NCBI RefSeq assembly: GCF_028285745.1
Contig: NZ_JANQOP010000251.1
Span: 1-45,083, forward strand
Source: Acaryochloris sp. IP29b_bin.137
GTDB lineage: Bacteria > Cyanobacteriota > Cyanobacteriia > Thermosynechococcales > Thermosynechococcaceae
Length of the DNA: 45,083 nucleotides
Direction of reading: 5' to 3'
Shown: positions 8,513 through 17,492 of the stretch, piece by piece
How the letters are laid out: each line of letters begins with the position of its first letter
How positions within the stretch are numbered: position 1 is the stretch's first letter
Position numbers and translations under genes: made by a program
Notes under the pieces: model-generated
What the model was told of the DNA's origin: nothing
Seen by the model: only the letters and a program-made list of their open reading frames with translations
Database searches by the model: none

Positions 8513-9940
8513 TTGAACTCATTAAATAACCGTTTTCAGTTCCAGACTCTCAATTACTGTCTGGCTTTAGGGGTAGCAACCATACTGGTCAGTTGTCACT
8601 CTACTTCACCAACCTTAACGAACTTCATCGAGAGTCCTGCTTTTTCCAAGCCCTCTGTTGCAGCCTCCACTCCTCAAGACCCAGAGTTGGTCCCGGAGCA
8701 GTATTTGCAACGGTACCAACATATTGCTGATGCCGATGCATGGCGGCATGAACTTTACGAACAAAAGAATTTCGCCAAAATTGAAACACGAGTCAATGAA
8801 TATCTACGAGCAGAAAAACAAGATGAGCATAAGTCGAACTTTGTGACACGCCTGTATGGGACTCTTGGCACATTTCCCAATCCCAAAAATGAATATACGC
8901 CCCAGGACAAACAAGACTATCTGGCTCAAATAGCCATTTTGCAGGAATGGATGGACGCATACCCTCAATCCCATATTCCTTATGTCATCCGAGGGAAATT
9001 GAAGGTCAACTACGCCTGGAAATTCCGAACCGGGCAGGTCGCCCGTAAGGTCACTGAAGAAGGATGGCAGTTATTTCATTACTATCTGCAAGAAGCTGCA
9101 GGTGATTTCAGTACTGCTAGTCAGCTCAATCCAAATGATCCTAATATTTGGGATGAACTCCTTCACCTGGCTGCTAGAACCAACCTAGACCCTTATACTC
9201 CAGAATATTTCTTTGAACAGGGACTTAGCGTGAATCCTTACCATTCAGCGCTTCACACAACCTATCTGCAAACCCTATATCCTCAATGGGGAGGTAGCCA
9301 GAAGGAGATGCTGGCATTTGCTAGAGCGGTGCGAAAGAAGGGAAAGGCCGCCCAAAAGCCAATGCTAGGGAATGTTCTGCTCCTAGCAGCCCGAGAGATA
9401 GATCGGGATGATGCGGTTCATCCAATCGCCTGGCCAGAAATACAAACGGTCTATCAAGATATCTTTTCTCAATATCCTGATGCTTTACGCATGCGGTACT
9501 ACTATGCCCACGATGCAGTCGGGAGAAGAAAATTTGATGAGGCCATCCAACAATTTGAAATCATTGGTGATCGCTGGACCACTAACACCTTGTGGGACGA
9601 TCTCAATGAATTTCATCGTTCTCGCACTTTTGTTTATCTTGCAAAAGCTGCCCAACTGTATGATCAAGCTGCTCAGCAACATTATCAGGGCAATGAAATT
9701 AAAGAGCGCGAGCTAGGGGCTGCATCTGAGGAAATGGTGCTTAAATCTCAAGAGTTATGGCCTCACATCCAAGGCTATCTATTGCTTTGTGTCATTTATG
9801 GCAATATCTACAAGGATATCCCTCAAGCTATCAATTTCGCCCATCAAGCTTTGGAGCTAAACCCTACCCCAGCTACACGTGAGTATGCTGAGGGGTTTAT
9901 CAAGAAAGCCCGAGATGTATTAGCAAGTCAGCGTCAATAA
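8513..9940 (+). CDS. DUF4034-like lipoprotein with helical repeats
   Basis: A 475-residue protein with a lipoprotein signal: hydrophobic residues 16-27 end in the lipobox ILVSC at Cys28. It is then probably anchored in a membrane facing the periplasm. The body is helical, and it resembles DUF4034 proteins: an opening helix pair (WRHELYEQKNFAKIE), a W-x2-AYPQSHIPYVIRGK segment, then AW-x-RTGQVARKVTEEGW and a TPR-like A-S-x-LNPNDPNIWDEL segment. Further TPR-like helices follow, ending with ALELNPTPATREYA. The start is TTG 8513; a TGA lies three codons upstream and no other start gives the signal peptide. The specific role is unknown. Confidence 0.75.
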   Translation: MNSLNNRFQFQTLNYCLALGVATILVSCHSTSPTLTNFIESPAFSKPSVAASTPQDPELVPEQYLQRYQHIADADAWRHELYEQKNFAKIETRVNEYLRAEKQDEHKSNFVTRLYGTLGTFPNPKNEYTPQDKQDYLAQIAILQEWMDAYPQSHIPYVIRGKLKVNYAWKFRTGQVARKVTEEGWQLFHYYLQEAAGDFSTASQLNPNDPNIWDELLHLAARTNLDPYTPEYFFEQGLSVNPYHSALHTTYLQTLYPQWGGSQKEMLAFARAVRKKGKAAQKPMLGNVLLLAAREIDRDDAVHPIAWPEIQTVYQDIFSQYPDALRMRYYYAHDAVGRRKFDEAIQQFEIIGDRWTTNTLWDDLNEFHRSRTFVYLAKAAQLYDQAAQQHYQGNEIKERELGAASEEMVLKSQELWPHIQGYLLLCVIYGNIYKDIPQAINFAHQALELNPTPATREYAEGFIKKARDVLASQRQ

Positions 9941-10095
9941 GGTTTGCACTTGATTTTTTCCGGTAAGTCTTCAATAGCTTATTCAGTAAGGACTATAGAA
10001 TAAACAGAATATCGGGTTGCTGGCTACTTTTATCCCTGCCACACAACAAGCCGAATGGGGTCCGAATAGCAAATACAACGTGGGCAAGATTTCCG

Positions 10096-12408
10096 CTAAG
10101 ACTCAGCGGTTGCCAAAAGGGCTTGCAAAATATCGGGGTCGACGGTAATTGGATCGTCTCCCTCCGTCAAGGGCTCATCGCATTCCTCAAACGCCGCTTC
10201 ATTAATAAGCTCTAATGCGCCATCAAGCAACAGGCCTAACTCTGCAACGATCGAGTCTAAATCCTGTCGTGGCCATGTCAACTGTTGGCCGAGGTGTTGT
10301 AATAACCGCGAGTGAGGCTGATCAAGGCCCGCAATTCCTTGTATTACTTCCGGTTCCTCATTCGGAGGATCTTCAATAAACACGTCTGCAAGCAATGCAG
10401 AGACGGTTGCAGACTCAGATACTTTGGCATTAATTAAAGCTCGATCTAACTGGAGGGAGCTTGTGGAAGAGGGCACCGGGTTAGCCGCTGTAGGAATCGG
10501 TGTTTGAGGAGTTCCCTCTACCGTCATAGCATGGACATGGCTGAAGACCGCTTGGGTTTCCAGTCCCAAAAGCGGATAGAGTTTACTCAGAATAGAAATT
10601 TCCTTGGCGTTGATGTCACCATCTACGGCGGCTAAATGGATCAGGAACTTTGCGATCGCAAGTTTTCGTTCTGAAGTCAGTGTCTGTAATTTAGCTTTTA
10701 GCCCTCGCAACGACAGCTTATCCGCCAGCAAACCTTGCAAATGAGCATTTAGCCTAACTCGTTCACCATTGTGGAGGTGGGGCGTTGAGGCTAAATAGTT
10801 TTGCAAGCGCTGGGACTCTGCCACCGTCACTTCATCATCGGCAACCACCACCATCACCGCCAGATGGAGTAACAGCGTCGCTAATTGATATTTTTCAGAC
10901 AGTTCTGAGAGGGGTATGTCCGGTAGGCGGAATAAAACACAGGGTTGGTTGGCCGTAGGGGGCTTACCGCCCAATTGAACATCGGGTTCAATCCCAATTC
11001 CTAGACGGGTTAAATAGTCTGATAAAACCGTTGCTTCTGATTTTGTCAGCTTGCCTGTGGGTGAGTCTTGCCACTGCTGCAACAGGTCTTGCCCCATAAT
11101 AACGGCCATATCTTTTTCAGAGAGCCTGGTTTCCGTCCAGACTTGAAACGTTTGAACCTGTGCAGAGGCAAAGTCTGCCATTAATTCCTGCGGGAGCAAT
11201 AAGAGCGCACTGTAACTACCTCGCCCCTCTGGATTACGGCCTAGCCAACGACTATAGGGATCAAGGGTTTGCATCCCTGCTTCTAGCAACGGCAGGATAC
11301 GTCCTAGGATCTCCTCAGAATGGGTAATTTTGGGAAGTTCAGGAATGTCTAGCTTGATTGCTCCTCCAAAAGATACGCTCGTCGGCTGATAGGTAATTGT
11401 CTGGGCGGCTAACGTTTGTTCCTGATCCGGCTCTAGCAATAACCCTTCACCAAAAGTCTGATGATACTTGCGATTAAACCAAGCACATAATTCTGGAAAA
11501 CAGCGTGATGCAGGCGTTCGCAACCTAGTAGGAAAAGCATGCATTGCCCAAGATAAAGCCCAATCTGCTGGCAACGGTGTTTGAGTAGCGGCTAAGGTTC
11601 CTAGACCAACCTCTAAACTCAGGGGCATCTCTACAGATTCAAAGGTCCAGGGTGGGTATAAATCCGTGATTTGTTTGGGTCCAAGAAAACGACATATCTC
11701 TAAAAATTGCCGGGTCTCTTCCCCAAACGCCGCTTGATCGCCATACAGATTTTGGAGACGTTCTGTCTCTACCATGATGGTATGTAATTCTGCAAGGATA
11801 GGCCGTTTCGCCCTTCGTAAATCTCTGAGGACTCGGCGTTCTAGACCATAGAAGAAAAGATACACATACCCAATCGGAATGTGGGGGTCACACCGCCCAT
11901 CTGCTAGCCATTCTAAGTAGGCGGCTCGGCTGGCAGAAGGAATTTCACTATAGGACGGCCACTCGCTAATCCAATGGCCCTTGCGATCGGGTTTTGCTTC
12001 ATCGAGTTTGAGTTGCGGTCGAATTAAAGCTGGCTCAGTGCTGACATGGGTGCTAATCCCTTTGAGATGGTCACCGACATAAACGAAGCCAGGTAGGGAG
12101 TAACTTCCCACTTGAACCGTTTCACCTCCGGGGACCCAGGTGGCTCGGGATGGAGCAGTAATCTGAATATCGGGTTGTGGAACTTCTCGAACTAAGGGGG
12201 CAGGTTCCGCCAATACTGCCGTCGGCCCCGTCGTTGACTGGGCGTCCAGAATGGGTTCAACGGGACTAGCTTGAGGCGATTTAGCAAAATTCTCTGGGGA
12301 CGCGGATGTTGCTTCTGGGACTGGCGTTAAAGTCTGAGAAGACGAAGAAGGACTCGAACGAGGACGCTTTGGCTCTAGTACTCGCTTTAACCAGTTAACA
12401 ATCCCCAT
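10096..12408 (-). CDS. TerB-N / TerB / TerB-C domain protein
   Basis: A 770-residue multidomain protein. Residues 1-90 are Pro/Ser-rich and probably disordered after a short basic helix. Residues 92-300 match TerB-N: WVPGGETVQVGSYSLPGFVYVG, then a segment with WPSYSEIPSASR and GRCDPHIPIGYVYLFFYGLERR. Residues 508-620 form a TerB-like helical domain with two acidic metal-binding-type loops, VADDEVTVAE and AAVDGDINAKE. Residues 655-770 correspond to TerB-C, ending in an acidic tail. TerB-N/TerB-C proteins are predicted tellurium-resistance-linked or phage-stress proteins that often sit beside a helicase. Here no ter or helicase gene is adjacent; the divergent neighbour is an NfeD gene. The cellular role is unknown. 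Confidence 0.85.
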   Translation of the reverse strand: MGIVNWLKRVLEPKRPRSSPSSSSQTLTPVPEATSASPENFAKSPQASPVEPILDAQSTTGPTAVLAEPAPLVREVPQPDIQITAPSRATWVPGGETVQVGSYSLPGFVYVGDHLKGISTHVSTEPALIRPQLKLDEAKPDRKGHWISEWPSYSEIPSASRAAYLEWLADGRCDPHIPIGYVYLFFYGLERRVLRDLRRAKRPILAELHTIMVETERLQNLYGDQAAFGEETRQFLEICRFLGPKQITDLYPPWTFESVEMPLSLEVGLGTLAATQTPLPADWALSWAMHAFPTRLRTPASRCFPELCAWFNRKYHQTFGEGLLLEPDQEQTLAAQTITYQPTSVSFGGAIKLDIPELPKITHSEEILGRILPLLEAGMQTLDPYSRWLGRNPEGRGSYSALLLLPQELMADFASAQVQTFQVWTETRLSEKDMAVIMGQDLLQQWQDSPTGKLTKSEATVLSDYLTRLGIGIEPDVQLGGKPPTANQPCVLFRLPDIPLSELSEKYQLATLLLHLAVMVVVADDEVTVAESQRLQNYLASTPHLHNGERVRLNAHLQGLLADKLSLRGLKAKLQTLTSERKLAIAKFLIHLAAVDGDINAKEISILSKLYPLLGLETQAVFSHVHAMTVEGTPQTPIPTAANPVPSSTSSLQLDRALINAKVSESATVSALLADVFIEDPPNEEPEVIQGIAGLDQPHSRLLQHLGQQLTWPRQDLDSIVAELGLLLDGALELINEAAFEECDEPLTEGDDPITVDPDILQALLATAES

Positions 12409-12567
12409 AATGATCGTGTGTGAACTTCAGCTGGGGTGGATTCCAGCTCCGCTTTAATTTAGCGCCTTCAGGTATAAACTGCCTATATCCGCAACAGAAC
12501 GGGAACATCCTGGGTATACTGCGGGTAAAGCATACGACGGATCCAGCAATAGGTAAGGGAAAATATT

Positions 12568-13008
12568 TTGGCTTGGCTCTGGTTAGCACTTGGATTAGCG
12601 TTTTGTGTGTTTGAGGTCATTACACCAACCGCTTTGGTTGAACTGATGATGGGTATTAGTGCCTTCATCGTCGCGGCTATTTCTTTGGTGGTGCCTCAGT
12701 TTTATCTTCAGGCTTTAATTTGGCTAATCTTGTCAGTTCTGTTAATCGGATTTGTACGCCGATTTGTACCGAAAAGAACCGCTAGAATTTTGCAAGCTGA
12801 AGTGGAAGCAGAGACGTTAACCCAAATTCCGGCAGGCCAAACGGGTCGAGTGATCTATGAAGGGAGTTCGTGGCAAGCCCGCTGCGAAGATGAAAACCTC
12901 ACGATTGAAAGCAAGACCAAAGTGTACGTTGTGGGCCGGAAAGGAACGACCTTATTTGTCATTCCTACCGAATTTGGGGAAGGTCTGACCTTTCATCCAA
13001 AATCGTAA
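12568..13008 (+). CDS. Short NfeD-type membrane protein
   Basis: A 146-residue NfeD protein of the short class, without the serine-protease domain. Residues 1-65 contain two to three hydrophobic helices. The C-terminal part is an OB-fold, with the typical LTQIPAGQTGRVIYEGSSWQARCEDE opening and a closing VVGRKGTTLFV. NfeD proteins partner with SPFH/stomatin proteins in membrane microdomains, and the next gene, 42 bases downstream, is such a stomatin. The start is TTG 12568, with AAGGGA about 8 bases upstream; no ATG in frame precedes the first helix. It is divergent from the TerB-domain gene and shares a 159-base promoter region with it. Confidence 0.88.
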   Translation: MAWLWLALGLAFCVFEVITPTALVELMMGISAFIVAAISLVVPQFYLQALIWLILSVLLIGFVRRFVPKRTARILQAEVEAETLTQIPAGQTGRVIYEGSSWQARCEDENLTIESKTKVYVVGRKGTTLFVIPTEFGEGLTFHPKS

Positions 13009-13050
13009 AACAATTGAAAACCAATAAAACAACTCATTGGGGGTATGGCT

Positions 13051-14004
13051 ATGGAGCAATTTCTATTTTTCGTTTTTGTCGCATTGGGCGGTTCGGGCGT
13101 TGCCAGCTCTGTGCGTATTGTTAATCAGGGGAATGCGGCGCTCGTAGAAAACTTAGGGAGCTATAAGAAAAGGTTGGATCCTGGGCTGAACTTTATTGTG
13201 CCCCTACTCGACAAAGTCGTCTATAAAGACACCTTAAGGCTGAAAGTATTAGATATTGACCCTCAATCTTGTATTACGTGTGATAATGTCGCCATTACGG
13301 TAGATGCCGTGGTTTATTGGCAAATTATCGATATGGAGAAGGCCTATTACAAGGTTGAGAATCTTTCTTCTGCCATGGTTAATCTTGTCCAAACTCAAAT
13401 TCGCGCGGAGATGGGGAAACTAGAGCTGGATGAAACCTTTACGGCTCGCACCCAAATCAGCGAAATCTTACTGCAAGAGCTGGATAGTGCAACCGATCCT
13501 TGGGGCGTTAAAGTCACACGGGTTGAGTTACGGGATATCACCCCTTCTCAAGCCGTTCAAGATTCGATGGAACTGCAAATGGCTGCCGAACGGAAGAAAA
13601 GGGCAGCGATCCTAACGTCTGAAGGGGAACGAGAAGCCGCTGTTAACTCCGCCCGAGGTTCTGCCGAAGCGCAAGTCTTAGCAGCTGAAGCCCGCAAAAA
13701 ATCGGCTATTTTAGAAGCAGAAGCAGAGCAACAATCCATTGTCTTGCGGGCCCAAGGCGATCGCCAAGATCGTGTCCTCAGAGCCCATGCCACGTCCGAA
13801 GCCTTGCAGATTGTCACTCAAGCCCTGAAGCAAGATCCTAAAGCCCAGCAAGCGCTGCAATTTCTGTTGGCCCAGAACTATATGGATATGGGAGCCACGA
13901 TCGGTGAAAGTGATAGCAGCAAGGTGATGTTTATGGATCCGCGTTCAGTTCCGGCCTCCATCGAAGGAATTCGTTCGATCATTGATGACTCAAGCCATGC
14001 TTAA
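13051..14004 (+). CDS. SPFH/stomatin (band 7) family protein, QmcA-like
   Basis: A 317-residue membrane-anchored SPFH protein. A hydrophobic N-terminus is followed by [36 protein letters not shown], the typical band 7 opening. The SPFH domain runs to about residue 180, followed by the coiled-coil region rich in [22 protein letters not shown] and the usual C-terminal [11 protein letters not shown]. Such proteins form large oligomeric rings that organise membrane domains or restrain proteases such as FtsH. Pairing with the upstream NfeD gene is the standard arrangement. Two ATGs lie six bases apart. I prefer the second (13051), because GGGGG is then 7 bases upstream; the first (13045) has the purine run touching it. 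Confidence 0.92.
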   Translation: MEQFLFFVFVALGGSGVASSVRIVNQGNAALVENLGSYKKRLDPGLNFIVPLLDKVVYKDTLRLKVLDIDPQSCITCDNVAITVDAVVYWQIIDMEKAYYKVENLSSAMVNLVQTQIRAEMGKLELDETFTARTQISEILLQELDSATDPWGVKVTRVELRDITPSQAVQDSMELQMAAERKKRAAILTSEGEREAAVNSARGSAEAQVLAAEARKKSAILEAEAEQQSIVLRAQGDRQDRVLRAHATSEALQIVTQALKQDPKAQQALQFLLAQNYMDMGATIGESDSSKVMFMDPRSVPASIEGIRSIIDDSSHA

Positions 14005-14073
14005 AGTTAGGGTTGGCATTCTCGTCCAAATTGCCTAGGCTGAGGGCAATGCCAACTCCGACTAAATCAACCG

Positions 14074-14271
14074 ATGAAACTGGATCAATTTTTGAAATAC
14101 CAGGGAATAACCCTGACTGGAGGCCAAGCCAAGTCCCTGATTCAGTCGGGATTGGTTGCGGTCAATGGCGACACTGAAACTCGCCGGGGTCGGCAACTCA
14201 AAGTGGGTGATATTGTCACCGTTGAAGACGAGTCTTTTGAAGTGCAGCTAGCGCCAGATGCTACGCCTTAA
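14074..14271 (+). CDS. Small S4-domain RNA-binding protein (YbcJ type)
   Basis: A 65-residue protein that consists of little more than one S4 RNA-binding fold. It reads MKLDQFLKYQGITLTGGQAK, then IQSGLVAVNGDTETRRGRQLKVGDIV, which are the two helices and the beta-hairpin of the domain. The YbcJ/YaaA group binds RNA, but its target is not established. It lies 69 bases downstream of the stomatin gene on the same strand and may be cotranscribed with it. A small opposite-strand frame ends five bases after its stop. Confidence 0.88.
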   Translation: MKLDQFLKYQGITLTGGQAKSLIQSGLVAVNGDTETRRGRQLKVGDIVTVEDESFEVQLAPDATP

Positions 14272-14275
14272 TTCC

Positions 14276-14473
14276 CTAAATCCGAGGTTGCTGGGTCACT
14301 GTAACCGTCTCCGTAAACTGAGAAGGAAGCGGCAATTGACGCATTGAGGAATAATAGGTCGTCACATAAAGCGGCATAGCCAAGGTCAGACATGCGATCG
14401 CAGTTCCAGCAATTTTTGATAAAACATCGAAGCTACGTTCAGGGGGTTCGTCAGCCTGATCATGCAATTCCAT
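14276..14473 (-). CDS. Small single-span membrane protein of unknown function
   Basis: A 65-residue frame on the minus strand between two plus-strand genes. It has an acidic N-terminus (MELHDQADEPPERS), one hydrophobic helix around residues 21-40 (IAGTAIACLTLAMPLYV) and a short polar tail. I do not recognise the family. The convergent position next to the S4 gene and the clean one-helix topology argue for a real small gene; a weak ribosome site is the argument against. Confidence 0.45.
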   Translation of the reverse strand: MELHDQADEPPERSFDVLSKIAGTAIACLTLAMPLYVTTYYSSMRQLPLPSQFTETVTVTQQPRI

Positions 14474-14580
14474 AGGATTTCTGAAAGAATAAACGAGAAT
14501 ATCTAAACTAGCATTACTAGCCTAGCATTCCCAGCTTAATTCGGTTGTCCGTCAAGAACTGTATTTGACAAAACATAATC

Positions 14581-15525
14581 ATGACTACACCTACTCTCGC
14601 CCATAAAAAGATCCTAGTCACTGGTGGTGCAGGTTTCCTGGGCCGCCAAGTCATTGCCCAACTGCAAAAAGCTGGGGCTCAACTCGACAATATTTCCATC
14701 CCGCGCTCGTCCACCTGCGATCTGCGTATCTTAAGTGCTTGTCAAGACGTCGTCAAAGACCAAGATATCGTTATTCATTTAGCCGCCCATGTGGGCGGAA
14801 TTGGATTGAATCAAATCAAGCCAGCAGAGCTGTTCTATGACAACTTAATGATGGGGGCTCAGCTGATTCATGCAGCCTATGAAGTCAAGGTCGAAAAGTT
14901 CGTTTGCGTTGGCACAATCTGCGCCTATCCCAAATTTACGCCCGTCCCCTTTCTAGAAGAAGCCTTATGGGACGGCTATCCCGAAGAGACGAATGCCCCC
15001 TACGGCGTCGCCAAGAAAGCCTTACTCGTTCAATTACAAGCTTACCGCCAACAGTATGGCTTTAATGGGGTTTATTTGTTGCCTGTAAACTTGTACGGTC
15101 CCGAGGACAATTTCAACCCCCAAAGTTCCCATGTCATCCCAGCTCTCATTCGTAAGGTGCACGAAGCCCAACAATCTGGGGCGACCCAAATAGAAGTATG
15201 GGGAGATGGGAAGCCCACTCGTGAATTTCTGTACTCTGAAGACGCTGCGCGGGGAATAATAATGGCAATGGAGCATTACAACGAATCTGACCCCATCAAC
15301 TTGGGGACTGGATCCGAAGTTTCCATTCGCGATCTCGTCACTATCATTTGCCAGTTGATGGACTTTCAAGGTGAAGTGATCTGGTTAACCGATAAGCCAA
15401 ATGGCCAGCCTCGGCGTTGTTTAGATACAACTAAAGCCAAGGAAAAGTTTGGCTTTACTGCCAACTTTAGTCTAAAGCAGGGATTACAGAACACCATTGA
15501 TTGGTACCGACAACACCCCGAGTAA
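14581..15525 (+). CDS. fcl: GDP-L-fucose synthase
   Basis: A 314-residue short-chain dehydrogenase/reductase that converts GDP-4-keto-6-deoxymannose into GDP-L-fucose with NADPH, for polysaccharide or glycan synthesis in the cytosol. The nucleotide-binding motif VTGGAGFLGRQV is at residues 13-24. HLAAHVGGIG follows. The catalytic set is Cys in VGTICAYPK and the Tyr-x3-Lys in APYGVAKKALL, followed by PVNLYGPEDNFNP, which is diagnostic of GDP-fucose synthases. The length matches the family. No gmd (GDP-mannose dehydratase) is adjacent. The 3' end overlaps the next gene by 29 bases if that gene starts at its TTG. Confidence 0.92.
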   Translation: MTTPTLAHKKILVTGGAGFLGRQVIAQLQKAGAQLDNISIPRSSTCDLRILSACQDVVKDQDIVIHLAAHVGGIGLNQIKPAELFYDNLMMGAQLIHAAYEVKVEKFVCVGTICAYPKFTPVPFLEEALWDGYPEETNAPYGVAKKALLVQLQAYRQQYGFNGVYLLPVNLYGPEDNFNPQSSHVIPALIRKVHEAQQSGATQIEVWGDGKPTREFLYSEDAARGIIMAMEHYNESDPINLGTGSEVSIRDLVTIICQLMDFQGEVIWLTDKPNGQPRRCLDTTKAKEKFGFTANFSLKQGLQNTIDWYRQHPE

Positions 15526-16753
15526 CGCTAAGCAGAGACACCCTGCCAAGATTGGCAGGGAGGTTTCTGCACGTGAGACGATATCACTTCCCGATATTGG
15601 TGAGATATCGCCATCTTTTAATGCTCAAACTCTGACCGAATTCACTCGCGAGCAGCTCATTACGCTTATTCTTCAGCAGCAACAAGAGATAGCGCAGCTC
15701 CGAGATGGATTAGGCCATTCTTACTCCCAACTTGAGGGTTCGACGGAAGCATTATCCCGCCCCCTACTCTCCCCAACAAAGCGTGAAACCCACCATCCGT
15801 ACCTAGAGGTTCAATGCGAATCAGGACGTTATCAAGTAGACCTGGTCGGGAATTTGTATTGGACCATTGGTCGAGGATCAGACAATGCCATTGTTCTGCC
15901 AGACCAATGGATGTCTCGTAACCATGCCATGCTGCAGTCCATGGGAACGGGGGAGCTATATCTCATTGATTTAGGCAGTCACAATGGTTCTTTTGTCAAT
16001 GGTCGCCGAGTCAGTGTCCCCATTTCTTTGAAACATGGAGATAAGCTCACCTTCGGCCAAACAAACGTTGACTTTTACAACCCTGGTGCAGTTCGTCTAT
16101 CTACGGCGACTCAAGGCTTGCCAGACGCCCCAGTTACAGCTTTGCTGCATGTCCGGCGGTTGATTTCAGTCTTGGTGGTTGATATTCGAAATTTTACGGG
16201 CCTGACCCGTAAGTTAGATGAACGTCTGCTCTCCGAAGTGGTGGGAACTTGGTTTCGTAAAGCCGGGGATATTATCCGAGCCCATGGCAGTTGGGTCGAT
16301 AAGTATATTGGTGATGCCGTTATGGCGGTGTGGATGCATGGCACCCAAGAGGTGAGTCGTCAGGAACTTCAGCAACCCTTCCACGCCTTACATCAGCTCA
16401 ATGAAATGACCCAAAAGCTCCACTTGGTCTATCCATTACCCTTCCCCTTAAAAATTGGGGCTGGAGTTAATACAGGATATGGCATGGTCGGCAATACGGG
16501 TAGTGGGGATCGCCCCGACTATACTGTCTTGGGAGATACCGTTAATGCCGCGTTTCGCTTGGAAACCAGTACCAAACAAATTGGTCTCGATATCGCGGTC
16601 GGAGCGACCACCTTTCAACATATGCAAGCGTGGCAGAGCGAGGATTTGCCCTTACGCCAATTTACAGTGCAATTAAAGGGATATGAAAACCCCAAGCCAG
16701 CATATGCTTGCTCTTTTCCTGAACTCAAAACATTTTTAGAGACCAACCAGTAG
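15497..16753 (+). CDS. FHA domain - class III adenylate cyclase fusion
   Basis: A 418-residue signalling protein. A helical Gln-rich stretch lies near residues 48-70. The FHA phosphothreonine-binding domain is at about residues 108-180 (YWTIGRGSDNAIVLPD, MSRNHAML, LGSHNGSFVNGRRV). The class III cyclase domain is at about 218-400. The metal-binding aspartates are in LVVDIRNFTGLT and YIGDAVMAVW. The Lys of VDKYIGD and the Asp of PDYTVLGDTVNAAFRLE are the pair associated with adenine specificity, so cAMP is the expected product. The only start before the FHA domain is TTG 15497, inside the end of fcl, so translation may be coupled. Phosphorylation input through FHA is an inference from domain content. 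Confidence 0.88.
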   Translation: MIGTDNTPSNAKQRHPAKIGREVSARETISLPDIGEISPSFNAQTLTEFTREQLITLILQQQQEIAQLRDGLGHSYSQLEGSTEALSRPLLSPTKRETHHPYLEVQCESGRYQVDLVGNLYWTIGRGSDNAIVLPDQWMSRNHAMLQSMGTGELYLIDLGSHNGSFVNGRRVSVPISLKHGDKLTFGQTNVDFYNPGAVRLSTATQGLPDAPVTALLHVRRLISVLVVDIRNFTGLTRKLDERLLSEVVGTWFRKAGDIIRAHGSWVDKYIGDAVMAVWMHGTQEVSRQELQQPFHALHQLNEMTQKLHLVYPLPFPLKIGAGVNTGYGMVGNTGSGDRPDYTVLGDTVNAAFRLETSTKQIGLDIAVGATTFQHMQAWQSEDLPLRQFTVQLKGYENPKPAYACSFPELKTFLETNQ

Positions 16754-16892
16754 TAATATTGGTGTATTGAAAAGACAAATTTCAGAAAACGATACCCTAA
16801 CAAAAAATTTTTGTGGGTTGGAGTCTGTAGTTGATGATAGGCTCTACTAAGAGCTGTGTTGAAATCTCTGAGACAGGGAGGTACTTAAGGAA

Positions 16893-17324
16893 ATGCGTTC
16901 GTTTGTCCGTCGATTCGGTTTGATTGGTCTAGCTGTGGCCATTGGTCTCAGCTTCTTGGGTTGGTCTCAACCTGTAAATGCGTTGGGTTTACAAACTGGA
17001 CCGACAGTTGTGCTTGCAGGTGCTTACCGCAACCCGATTGATGCAAAGCTAGAAACTGACTTTGGTCAGAAAATTGATGTCAACAACACCAATGTTCTGG
17101 CTTTCATGAAGTATAAGGGTTTATACCCCACTGTTGCTGGTAAAGTAGTCCAAAATGCCCCTTACAGCAGCGTAGAAGAAGTTCTACAAATCGATGGTTT
17201 AACTGACCAGCAGAAGAAAGCTTTGCAAGATAACCTTGGCAACTTTACCATTACCGATCCCGATCCTTCTCTGGTGGGTGGTCAGGATCGTTATAATCCT
17301 GGAGTTTACAAGCCTTTTCGTTAA
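16893..17324 (+). CDS. psbU: Photosystem II extrinsic 12 kDa protein PsbU
   Basis: A 143-residue precursor of a lumenal subunit of the oxygen-evolving complex. A signal peptide (RRFGLIGLAVAIGLSFLGW, then PVNALG) precedes the mature domain. The mature part has the PsbU helix-hairpin-helix pattern: NPIDAKLETDFGQKIDVNN, FMKYKGLYPTVAGKVVQNAP, VEEVLQIDGLTDQQKKAL and a terminal segment ending GVYKPFR. PsbU stabilises chloride and calcium retention with PsbV. It is read from its own promoter region (139 bases) and followed by a strong intrinsic terminator, so it is probably monocistronic. GGAGG lies 14 bases and AAGGA a few bases before the ATG. Confidence 0.96.
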   Translation: MRSFVRRFGLIGLAVAIGLSFLGWSQPVNALGLQTGPTVVLAGAYRNPIDAKLETDFGQKIDVNNTNVLAFMKYKGLYPTVAGKVVQNAPYSSVEEVLQIDGLTDQQKKALQDNLGNFTITDPDPSLVGGQDRYNPGVYKPFR

Positions 17325-17394
17325 TTGTTTATTTTCGGTTGCTGATCGGTTGATGCAGGGTCAAACTGCTATCACTATCAGCGCTTAACATTCA

Positions 17395-17449
17395 GCTCTC
17401 TGCCTGAGCCGTTGTTGGATCAACGACTGTTGGGCAGAGAGCATTTTTT
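17395..17449 (+). terminator. Rho-independent terminator after psbU
   Basis: The arms GCTCTCTGCC (17395-17404) and GGCAGAGAGC (17433-17442) pair perfectly over 10 bases. An inner CGTTG/CAACG stem extends the hairpin. A run of six T follows at 17444-17449. It lies 71 bases after the psbU stop. Confidence 0.9.
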
Positions 17450-17492
17450 CAGAAACGATATTTGTTCTACTCACAACGAGTTATTTTGAACG

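Noticed and set aside
10096-12408. Part of a ter or phage-defence operon
   Set aside because: No terC/terD/terZ-like gene, helicase or nuclease lies next to it; neighbours are an NfeD/stomatin pair and a lipoprotein gene.
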